In this document: positions 19,283-27,938 of the stretch, one piece after another
How positions within the stretch are numbered: the first letter of the stretch is position 1
Layout: every line of letters starts with the position of its first letter
DNA from: Petrolisthes cinctipes
Taxonomy: Eukaryota > Arthropoda > Malacostraca > Decapoda > Porcellanidae
Assembly (NCBI GenBank): GCA_033782935.1
Contig: JAWQEG010000261.1
Span: forward strand, 524,001 to 588,000
Reading direction: 5' to 3'
Length of the DNA stretch: 64,000 bases
Notes under the pieces: generated by a model
Database searches by the model: none
What the model saw: the letters and a program-made list of their open reading frames with translations, nothing else
What the model was told of the DNA's origin: nothing
Made by a program: the position numbers and the translations under genes

Positions 19283-22200
19283 TCTTCGCGCTAACCATAC
19301 TCCAATGGAACTGTCGAAGTCTTAGAGCTAGATTAAATGAACTTAAATTTTTGGCTTGTTCTTACGCTGCCGATATTATTGCCCTTCAGGAAACTCATCT
19401 GAACGACCAAGTCGAAGACGAGGTTGTTCAGCTTCGGAACTACAAGTTAATTAGGAGGGACCGTGGGGGGAGGGGTGGAGGTGGAGTGGCAATCTACATC
19501 CGCCATAACCTCCCTTTCACTGATGTGCCGTGTAATTTTCCTCTGGAAAGTGTCGCTTGCAGAGTAAAATTCGGTGGCACCTACCTGACTATCTGTTCTG
19601 TCTACTGTCCTCCTGATACAGTAACTTATGATGATGTTTTTGATCTACAGGACAGTCTGCCCTGTAGAAAATTAATTGTAGGTGATTTTAATGCTCATCA
19701 TACGTTATGGGGTTCCCTGCAGGATGACAGAAAGGGGGAACAGATGGCTAGGCTAATCAGTGATTCCAATTTGGTTCTTCTGAACGACGGTAGTCCGACG
19801 AGAGTTGATGATAATACTGGTAATTTTAGCGTTCTTGACCTATCTCTGGTCTCCCCATCAATTGCAGCCTCTTGCCAGTGGCTACCCATTGATGACTCAT
19901 TGGGAAGCGACCATTTTCCTATTGTGATTACATTTAAAAGCGACACTATTAAAAAGCCTTCAGCACCTAAATTTAACGTAAAAAAAGCAGACTGGGTGTC
20001 CTTCACAAAGGGTGTCAATATTGAAATTGTTGGAGAAACCATTGATGATAAAGTAAATAATATTCAAGATAATATCCTCAAAGCCGCAATGGCAACAATT
20101 CCTAAGACTTCGATAGATAGCGCAAAGCATAGAGTTCCATGGTGGACGCCAGATTGCCGCAGGGTACTGTGTGAGAGGAATAGAGCCTACAGGCTTTACA
20201 AAAATCGCATTAGTGATGAGAACTTTCGCAAGTATAAACTTGCGAGAGCTAGGGCTCGTCGAACCATCAGACAAGCCAAACGAGACTCCTGGCGATGCTT
20301 TGTCTCTAGTATCAATAGTGAAACATCAATTTCCCAAGTCTGGTCCACTGTAAGAAAATTAAATAAGAAAAAAATATCTAATAAAATTACCAACATCACT
20401 TTTAATAACATCAATTATGACGAACCTAGAGACATTGCTAACGCCCTCGCCAGGCAGTTCTCTTTTGCTAGCAGCTCTGAAAATTACCATCCAGCTTTCC
20501 TGCCCATCAAGGAAGCATCAGAGCTGCAGCATATTGACTTTGCCACAGGAGATGAATTAGATTACAACAGTGATCTAACAATGCAAGAGCTTGTCCAAGC
20601 CCTAGGAGCCTGTAGTGGGACATCCCCAGGACCCGATGAGATTCGGTATGAGATGATAAAGCATCTTGATCATGATTCCATGATCAAGATGTTGCAAGTG
20701 TTTAACGAGATTTGGAGGGGTCACACCTTTCCAAACTCGTGGCACTTTGCACATGTCATTCCCATACCGAAAGGAGGGGGGGACCCCAGATCGACTTCAT
20801 CGTATCGCCCTATTGCGCTCACAAGTTGCTTATGCAAGGTCATGGAACGAATTGTTAATCGTAGGCTATTGCATTTTTTAAATTCCAGGAATTTGCTGGT
20901 TGACGAGCAGTGTGGTTTCCGTAAAGGTCGCCAGACGCTCGATCAGCTAGTAAGCCTGGAAGTTCAAATTCAAGAGGCATTTGCCAAAAAAAAATTTTTG
21001 ATTGCAGTATTTTTAGACATTGAAAAAGCCTACGACATGACTTGGCGACATGGCCTCCTCAGGAAACTATATGCGATGGGATTACGCGGTAACCTGCCCT
21101 TTTTTGTTAAGAATTTCATTTCTGACAGAACTTTCTCTGTCAAGCTTTTTTCGGACACAGTCACTTTCTCGGACATATTTGTCCAGGCAAATGGGGTGCC
21201 CCAGGGGAGTGTTCTGTCTCCGACCTTATTTCTATGTATGATCAATGACATTCTACCAGCTCCTCCTCGAAATCTTAAATACTCACTGTACGCCGACGAC
21301 TGTGCGATATGGCACTCCAGCTGTAATGCAGAGTTTTCGGCAACTCGGATCCAATTGGCACTGGATTTGATTCACAATTGGGGCCTCCAGTGGGGTTTTA
21401 AGTTTTCAGTAAGAAAGAGTGTAGGGGTTATTTTCACTCATAGGAAGAAGCCAGACGTCAGGCTGACTATGGGTGTCAACCCCCTACCTATTCAAAATTC
21501 GACTAAATTTCTTGGACTGCATTTTGACAGTCGACTGACATGGCGAGTCCATGTCAGTCAGTTAAAAATTAAATGTTTAAAAGCACTCAATTTGCTGAAG
21601 TGCATTTCTGGTACTCAATGGGGAGCAGATAGGAAGTCATTGCTAATGCTATATAAATCCCTGATTAGATCTAGAGTAGATTATGGGTCAATAGTGTATG
21701 GTTCGGCATCTGAGTCTGTGTTGAAAGGTTTGGATGTTGTGCAGAATGCGTGTTTGCGTGTGTGTCTTGGAGCCCTACGTTGCACTCGAATCGAGCGTCT
21801 AGAGGTGGAGTCACAAGTGCCTCCCCTCCGATTGAGACGAGATCAACTACTATTAGTATACTGTGCTAAAAAATCCAGGGTGCCGAGTCATCTTCCCGGG
21901 AATGCCTTGCTACGGCAACAGCACCCGGGGGGCCATGGCGCTAGGCCCCTGGCAGAGGGACCGAGTCGTCCGTCCGGGAACCCCTGCGCCCCAGGGGGCA
22001 CTGGCGTGAGGCCAATGGGGACCAGGCCCCAAGTTCAGGTACCCGGGGAGCCGAGTCATCCTCCCGGTAATGCCTTGGTGAGGCATTTGCAGCCGGGGGG
22101 CCATGGCGATAGGCCCCCGGAAGGGCCGAGTTATCCGCCTGGGCGTCGCACGGCCCCGGAGGGCACTGGCGTGAGGTCCCTCAGAGCAAGACTCCACGAC

Positions 22201-23202
22201 CTCGTAGAGTGTGTCGGTATAGAATTATCAACAATCGATTCCCTGGTTTTAGTAAATATTGCACCCTGGGTAACACCCCCCTTCACTATTGTGGATTCCT
22301 GGCTGCCAGGGGTTAAATCCCGGGTGCCGGAGGTGGAGGTACACCAGAGGTTTCGTGAGATAATTGTTCAACATCTTTCCTATTTCCATCTGTATACCGA
22401 CGGTTCCAAGACGGATGAATGTGTGGGTGCAGGTGTATGGTCGACTGAATGTCAGTTAAGATTCAGACTGCCGATTCATACATCTATTTTTATTGCAGAA
22501 CTTTTTGCTATTAATAAAGCTTTGGATTTTGCCCTATCGACGACCCACGATAGGATAGTTATTTTTACAGATTCATTAAGTTCACTTCAAGCTATTAAAT
22601 CCTTAAATACAACTAACAACGAAATACAGGGTAATATCATTAGTAAGCTGTTTTGTGCCAATAAATCAATCAAGCTAATATGGGTACCTTCACATTATGG
22701 TATCTATGGCAATGAACAGGCTGATATACTAGCCGGGTCAACTGTTGATCTGGACCTTAGCATAGTCCGTACGGATCTCAGGTGTTTTGTTTCACTCATT
22801 AAGTCTCGAATTCATCTCCTGTGGCAAAGGCAGTGGACCAGATTAAACATCAACAATAAAGTAAGAACAATTATTGAACCCTGGGCTACGTCATCATGGC
22901 GTAGTCGCAGGGACGAGGTGGTGTTGGCTCGTCTTAGGGTCAATGCCACATGGTTCACCCACCTCGAACCCTATGTCAATAGACAATTTCCCCCCGAGTG
23001 CCAAGTATGTAACTCTATAATGTCCATCAGTCACTTAATAATTTTTTGTACAGAATATGAACATCAAAGAAGAAAAATTAAACAATATTTTCAAGTTAAA
23101 AAAATGGCTTTTACCATAGAAAATATTCTGTCAGATGACAAGAATATTATAAACAAACTAATGAGTTTTCTGAGGGAGACAAAACTTTATGACCTTATAT
23201 AG
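19273..23202 (+). CDS. Non-LTR ORF2, copy 2
   Basis: The endonuclease-RT-RNase H frame is complete and intact, the same length as copy 1 (1283 codons from the TTG-equivalent position). Residues that mark the copy 3 type occur up to the RT fingers (for example SDTIKKPS, YKNRISDEN, LVSLEVQ). The RNase H and C-terminal regions are identical to copy 1. It also carries the GC-rich Pro/Gly insert. With ORF1 reduced to a stub, any activity would need ORF1 supplied in trans. Confidence 0.88.
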   Translation, partial: TAIIFALTILQWNCRSLRARLNELKFLACSYAADIIALQETHLNDQVEDEVVQLRNYKLIRRDRGGRGGGGVAIYIRHNLPFTDVPCNFPLESVACRVKFGGTYLTICSVYCPPDTVTYDDVFDLQDSLPCRKLIVGDFNAHHTLWGSLQDDRKGEQMARLISDSNLVLLNDGSPTRVDDNTGNFSVLDLSLVSPSIAASCQWLPIDDSLGSDHFPIVITFKSDTIKKPSAPKFNVKKADWVSFTKGVNIEIVGETIDDKVNNIQDNILKAAMATIPKTSIDSAKHRVPWWTPDCRRVLCERNRAYRLYKNRISDENFRKYKLARARARRTIRQAKRDSWRCFVSSINSETSISQVWSTVRKLNKKKISNKITNITFNNINYDEPRDIANALARQFSFASSSENYHPAFLPIKEASELQHIDFATGDELDYNSDLTMQELVQALGACSGTSPGPDEIRYEMIKHLDHDSMIKMLQVFNEIWRGHTFPNSWHFAHVIPIPKGGGDPRSTSSYRPIALTSCLCKVMERIVNRRLLHFLNSRNLLVDEQCGFRKGRQTLDQLVSLEVQIQEAFAKKKFLIAVFLDIEKAYDMTWRHGLLRKLYAMGLRGNLPFFVKNFISDRTFSVKLFSDTVTFSDIFVQANGVPQGSVLSPTLFLCMINDILPAPPRNLKYSLYADDCAIWHSSCNAEFSATRIQLALDLIHNWGLQWGFKFSVRKSVGVIFTHRKKPDVRLTMGVNPLPIQNSTKFLGLHFDSRLTWRVHVSQLKIKCLKALNLLKCISGTQWGADRKSLLMLYKSLIRSRVDYGSIVYGSASESVLKGLDVVQNACLRVCLGALRCTRIERLEVESQVPPLRLRRDQLLLVYCAKKSRVPSHLPGNALLRQQHPGGHGARPLAEGPSRPSGNPCAPGGTGVRPMGTRPQVQVPGEPSHPPGNALVRHLQPGGHGDRPPEGPSYPPGRRTAPEGTGVRSLRARLHDLVECVGIELSTIDSLVLVNIAPWVTPPFTIVDSWLPGVKSRVPEVEVHQRFREIIVQHLSYFHLYTDGSKTDECVGAGVWSTECQLRFRLPIHTSIFIAELFAINKALDFALSTTHDRIVIFTDSLSSLQAIKSLNTTNNEIQGNIISKLFCANKSIKLIWVPSHYGIYGNEQADILAGSTVDLDLSIVRTDLRCFVSLIKSRIHLLWQRQWTRLNINNKVRTIIEPWATSSWRSRRDEVVLARLRVNATWFTHLEPYVNRQFPPECQVCNSIMSISHLIIFCTEYEHQRRKIKQYFQVKKMAFTIENILSDDKNIINKLMSFLRETKLYDLI

Positions 23203-23302
23203 ATTGATATAATAAAATGGATCCAATGGCTTAATGATCTTTGGCTATATGCCTCTGGTCGATAGCCAAGAAATCCAACAAGCAAGCAAGCAAGTCGTGA
23301 GA

Positions 23303-23826
23303 ATGTTAGTTATGGTGAGGCAAAGAGGAAGGTGGAGGGGGTTAACCAAACTCCCACAGTTTCCTATGCTGCAGCTATGACTGGCACCACTGCTCCTGTA
23401 TCTACAACAAATGTTAACGTGGCTATCCAAGCTAAAGATAACGAAATTAAAGACTTGAAGGATACTGTAAGTAAATTAACGTTGCTAGTAGAAAGTTTGA
23501 CAAAGAAATTAGAAGTTGTTGAATCAACCCAGCAAAAGAAGCACCACAAAGCTGATGATACCGTATCAGCTTCAAAATCTCATGTTCTCGCTCAGGTGAC
23601 TCCCATGAAGCCTACATCCGGGAGTCGTCCGGTTCGTCGCGAGACGAGCCGTTCGAGGACTGGCTCTGTACCTCATGGAGAGGAACAGGCGATGGAGACT
23701 ACCGTCGCGAAACCTGCCCGCGGGAGGTCCCCGGGAAGTGCAGAGGAGGAAGAGGGTCTTCCCTCCCAGCACAAAAAGGTTCGGCCAGACGAACAAGGCT
23801 CCAAGAAACCCCATAAACAGCGATAA
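23303..23826 (+). pseudogene. ORF1 C-terminal remnant, copy 3
   Basis: It matches the copy 2 remnant throughout as far as I could compare by eye. It lacks the zinc knuckles. The shared truncation point with copy 2 argues that the two derive from one truncated insertion and not from two events. Confidence 0.8.
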
Positions 23827-26800
23827 TCTTCGCGCTAACCATACTCCAATGGAACTGTCGAAGTCTTAGAGCTAGATTAAATGAACTTAAATTTTTGGCT
23901 TGTTCTTACGCTGCCGATATTATTGCCCTTCAGGAAACTCATCTGAACGACCAAGTCGAAGACGAGGTTGTTCAGCTTCGGAACTACAAGTTAATTAGGA
24001 GGGACCGTGGGGGGAGGGGTGGAGGTGGAGTGGCAATCTACATCCGCCATAACCTCCCTTTCACTGATGTGCCGTGTAATTTTCCTCTGGAAAGTGTCGC
24101 TTGCAGAGTAAAATTCGGTGGCACCTACCTGACTATCTGTTCTGTCTACTGTCCTCCTGATACAGTAACTTATGATGATGTTTTTGATCTACAGGACAGT
24201 CTGCCCTGTAGAAAATTAATTGTAGGTGATTTTAATGCTCATCATACGTTATGGGGTTCCCTGCAGGATGACAGAAAGGGGGAACAGATGGCTAGGCTAA
24301 TCAGTGATTCCAATTTGGTTCTTCTGAACGACGGTAGTCCGACGAGAGTTGATGATAATACTGGTAATTTTAGCGTTCTTGACCTATCTCTGGTCTCCCC
24401 ATCAATTGCAGCCTCTTGCCAGTGGCTACCCATTGATGACTCATTGGGAAGCGACCATTTTCCTATTGTGATTACATTTAAAAGCGACACTATTAAAAAG
24501 CCTTCAGCACCTAAATTTAACGTAAAAAAAGCAGACTGGGTGTCCTTCACAAAGGGTGTCAATATTGAAATTGTTGGAGAAACCATTGATGATAAAGTAA
24601 ATAATATTCAAGATAATATCCTCAAAGCCGCAATGGCAACAATTCCTAAGACTTCGATAGATAGCGCAAAGCATAGAGTTCCATGGTGGACGCCAGATTG
24701 CCGCAGGGTACTGTGTGAGAGGAATAGAGCCTACAGGCTTTACAAAAATCGCATTAGTGATGAGAACTTTCGCAAGTATAAACTTGCGAGAGCTAGGGCT
24801 CGTCGAACCATCAGACAAGCCAAACGAGACTCCTGGCGATGCTTTGTCTCTAGTATCAATAGTGAAACATCAATTTCCCAAGTCTGGTCCACTGTAAGAA
24901 AATTAAATAAGAAAAAAATATCTAATAAAATTACCAACATCACTTTTAATAACATCAATTATGACGAACCTAGAGACATTGCTAACGCCCTCGCCAGGCA
25001 GTTCTCTTTTGCTAGCAGCTCTGAAAATTACCATCCAGCTTTCCTGCCCATCAAGGAAGCATCAGAGCTGCAGCATATTGACTTTGCCACAGGAGATGAA
25101 TTAGATTACAACAGTGATCTAACAATGCAAGAGCTTGTCCAAGCCCTAGGAGCCTGTAGTGGGACATCCCCAGGACCCGATGAGATTCGGTATGAGATGA
25201 TAAAGCATCTTGATCATGATTCCATGATCAAGATGTTGCAAGTGTTTAACGAGATTTGGAGGGGTCACACCTTTCCAAACTCGTGGCACTTTGCACATGT
25301 CATTCCCATACCGAAAGGAGGGGGGGACCCCAGATCGACTTCATCGTATCGCCCTATTGCGCTCACAAGTTGCTTATGCAAGGTCATGGAACGAATTGTT
25401 AATCGTAGGCTATTGCATTTTTTAAATTCCAGGAATTTGCTGGTTGACGAGCAGTGTGGTTTCCGTAAAGGTCGCCAGACGCTCGATCAGCTAGTAAGCC
25501 TGGAAGTTCAAATTCAAGAGGCATTTGCCAAAAAAAAATTTTTGATTGCAGTATTTTTAGACATTGAAAAAGCCTACGACATGACTTGGCGACATGGCCT
25601 CCTCAGGAAACTATATGCGATGGGATTACGCGGTAACCTGCCCTTTTTTGTTAAGAATTTCATTTCTGACAGAACTTTCTCTGTCAAGCTTTTTTCGGAC
25701 ACAGTCACTTTCTCGGACATATTTGTCCAGGCAAATGGGGTGCCCCAGGGGAGTGTTCTGTCTCCGACCTTATTTCTATGTATGATCAATGACATTCTAC
25801 CAGCTCCTCCTCGAAATCTTAAATACTCACTGTACGCCGACGACTGTGCGATATGGCACTCCAGCTGTAATGCAGAGTTTTCGGCAACTCGGATCCAATT
25901 GGCACTGGATTTGATTCACAATTGGGGCCTCCAGTGGGGTTTTAAGTTTTCAGTAAGAAAGAGTGTAGGGGTTATTTTCACTCATAGGAAGAAGCCAGAC
26001 GTCAGGCTGACTATGGGTGTCAACCCCCTACCTATTCAAAATTCGACTAAATTTCTTGGACTGCATTTTGACAGTCGACTGACATGGCGAGTCCATGTCA
26101 GTCAGTTAAAAATTAAATGTTTAAAAGCACTCAATTTGCTGAAGTGCATTTCTGGTACTCAATGGGGAGCAGATAGGAAGTCATTGCTAATGCTATATAA
26201 ATCCCTGATTAGATCTAGAGTAGATTATGGGTCAATAGTGTATGGTTCGGCATCTGAGTCTGTGTTGAAAGGTTTGGATGTTGTGCAGAATGCGTGTTTG
26301 CGTGTGTGTCTTGGAGCCCTACGTTGCACTCGAATCGAGCGTCTAGAGGTGGAGTCACAAGTGCCTCCCCTCCGATTGAGACGAGATCAACTACTATTAG
26401 TATACTGTGCTAAAAAATCCAGGGTGCCGAGTCATCTTCCCGGGAATGCCTTGCTACGGCAACAGCACCCGGGGGGCCATGGCGCTAGGCCCCTGGCAGA
26501 GGGACCGAGTCGTCCGTCCGGGAACCCCTGCGCCCCAGGGGGCACTGGCGTGAGGCCAATGGGGACCAGGCCCCAAGTTCAGGTACCCGGGGAGCCGAGT
26601 CATCCTCCCGGTAATGCCTTGGTGAGGCATTTGCAGCCGGGGGGCCATGGCGATAGGCCCCCGGAAGGGCCGAGTTATCCGCCTGGGCGTCGCACGGCCC
26701 CGGAGGGCACTGGCGTGAGGTCCCTCAGAGCAAGACTCCACGACCTCGTAGAGTGTGTCGGTATAGAATTATCAACAATCGATTCCCTGGTTTTAGTAAA

Positions 26801-27752
26801 TATTGCACCCTGGGTAACACCCCCCTTCACTATTGTGGATTCCTGGCTGCCAGGGGTTAAATCCCGGGTGCCGGAGGTGGAGGTACACCAGAGGTTTCGT
26901 GAGATAATTGTTCAACATCTTTCATATTTCCATCTGTATACCGACGGTTCCAAGACGGATGAATGTGTGGGTGCAGGTGTATGGTCGACTGAATGTCAGT
27001 TAAGATTCAGACTGCCGATTCATACATCTATTTTTATTGCTGAACTTTTTGCTATTAATAAAGCTTTGGATTTTGCCCTATCGACGACCCACGATAGGAT
27101 AGTTATTTTTACAGATTCATTAAGTTCACTTCAAGCTATTAAATCCTTAAATACAACTAACAACGAAATACAGGGTAGGACTAATATCATTAGTAAGCTG
27201 TTTTGTACCAATAAATCAATCCAGCTAATATGGGTACCTTCACATTATGGTATCTATGGCAATGAACAGGCTGATATACTAGCCGGGTCAACTGTTGATC
27301 TGGACATTAGCATAGTCCGTACGGATCTCAGGTGTTTTGTTTCCCTCATTAAGTCTCGAATTCATCTCCTGTGGCAAAGGCAGTGGACCAGATTAAACAT
27401 CAGTAATAAAGTAAAAACACTTATCGAACCCTGGGCTACGTCATCATGGCGTAGTCGCAGGGACGAGGTGGTGTTGGCCCGTCTTCGGGTCAATGCCACA
27501 TGGGTAACACACCTTGAACCCTATGTAAATAGACAATTCCCACCTCAATGTATAGAGTGTAATTCTATAATGTCAATAAATCATTTAGTAATTTTTTGTA
27601 ATAAATATAAAAACCAAAGAAGTAAAATTAAACATTTTTTTCAAGTTAAAAAAATGGCTTTCACCATCGAAAATATTCTATCAGATGATAAGAATATTAT
27701 AAACAAACTGCTGAGTTTTCTGAGGGAGACAAAACTTTATGACCTTATATAG
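23817..27752 (+). CDS. Non-LTR ORF2, copy 3
   Basis: The frame is intact, two codons longer than copies 1 and 2 because of an insertion giving IQGRTNIIS in the RNase H region. All catalytic motifs are present (endonuclease SDHFPI, RT YADD, RNase H TDGSK, FTDS and GNEQAD). The C-terminal knuckle reads CIECNSIMSINHLVIFC, so cysteine and histidine positions are kept despite substitutions. Purifying-type retention of motifs in the diverged 3' third suggests that this lineage was functional before insertion. Confidence 0.88.
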   Translation, partial: TAIIFALTILQWNCRSLRARLNELKFLACSYAADIIALQETHLNDQVEDEVVQLRNYKLIRRDRGGRGGGGVAIYIRHNLPFTDVPCNFPLESVACRVKFGGTYLTICSVYCPPDTVTYDDVFDLQDSLPCRKLIVGDFNAHHTLWGSLQDDRKGEQMARLISDSNLVLLNDGSPTRVDDNTGNFSVLDLSLVSPSIAASCQWLPIDDSLGSDHFPIVITFKSDTIKKPSAPKFNVKKADWVSFTKGVNIEIVGETIDDKVNNIQDNILKAAMATIPKTSIDSAKHRVPWWTPDCRRVLCERNRAYRLYKNRISDENFRKYKLARARARRTIRQAKRDSWRCFVSSINSETSISQVWSTVRKLNKKKISNKITNITFNNINYDEPRDIANALARQFSFASSSENYHPAFLPIKEASELQHIDFATGDELDYNSDLTMQELVQALGACSGTSPGPDEIRYEMIKHLDHDSMIKMLQVFNEIWRGHTFPNSWHFAHVIPIPKGGGDPRSTSSYRPIALTSCLCKVMERIVNRRLLHFLNSRNLLVDEQCGFRKGRQTLDQLVSLEVQIQEAFAKKKFLIAVFLDIEKAYDMTWRHGLLRKLYAMGLRGNLPFFVKNFISDRTFSVKLFSDTVTFSDIFVQANGVPQGSVLSPTLFLCMINDILPAPPRNLKYSLYADDCAIWHSSCNAEFSATRIQLALDLIHNWGLQWGFKFSVRKSVGVIFTHRKKPDVRLTMGVNPLPIQNSTKFLGLHFDSRLTWRVHVSQLKIKCLKALNLLKCISGTQWGADRKSLLMLYKSLIRSRVDYGSIVYGSASESVLKGLDVVQNACLRVCLGALRCTRIERLEVESQVPPLRLRRDQLLLVYCAKKSRVPSHLPGNALLRQQHPGGHGARPLAEGPSRPSGNPCAPGGTGVRPMGTRPQVQVPGEPSHPPGNALVRHLQPGGHGDRPPEGPSYPPGRRTAPEGTGVRSLRARLHDLVECVGIELSTIDSLVLVNIAPWVTPPFTIVDSWLPGVKSRVPEVEVHQRFREIIVQHLSYFHLYTDGSKTDECVGAGVWSTECQLRFRLPIHTSIFIAELFAINKALDFALSTTHDRIVIFTDSLSSLQAIKSLNTTNNEIQGRTNIISKLFCTNKSIQLIWVPSHYGIYGNEQADILAGSTVDLDISIVRTDLRCFVSLIKSRIHLLWQRQWTRLNISNKVKTLIEPWATSSWRSRRDEVVLARLRVNATWVTHLEPYVNRQFPPQCIECNSIMSINHLVIFCNKYKNQRSKIKHFFQVKKMAFTIENILSDDKNIINKLLSFLRETKLYDLI

Positions 27753-27841
27753 ATTGATATAATAAAATGGATCCAATGGCTTAATGACCTTTGGCTATAT
27801 GCCTCTGGTTGATAGCCAAGAAATCCAACAAGTAGAAGTAG

Positions 27842-27853
27842 TAGTCGTGAGAC
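27842..27853 (+). repeat. Right target-site duplication of the array
   Basis: TAGTCGTGAGAC matches 12687-12698. It is followed by CTCGTGACTCGTGAG, a local repeat of the same word, in the inferred 5' UTR of MAD2L1BP. Confidence 0.8.
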
Positions 27854-27938
27854 TCGTGACTCGTGAGTTACCAGGTGAGTTACCACACTCGTCGGTCAGT
27901 GTGATTCATTCAGAATCAGTGACTCCGTGTAAACAAAC

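Larger units (their letters stand above)
18759..23294 (+). mobile_element. 5'-truncated non-LTR copy 2 (chimeric)
   Basis: It starts inside ORF1 at the base equivalent to 14215 and ends in the same CAAG tail as copy 1. It is followed by GTCGTGAGA and copy 3, at a spacing of exactly 4,544 bp. Its 5' part shares sequence variants with copy 3, and its 3' part shares variants with copy 1. The switch lies between 21199 and 22379. Confidence 0.9.
23303..27843 (+). mobile_element. 5'-truncated non-LTR copy 3
   Basis: It has the same 5' truncation point as copy 2, but a distinct 3' third (from 26924 on) with substitutions, a 6-bp insertion (AGGACT-type, near 27177) and a different tail (AAGTAGAAGTAGTA). 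It is followed by TAGTCGTGAGAC and then the MAD2L1BP 5' region. Confidence 0.9.
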
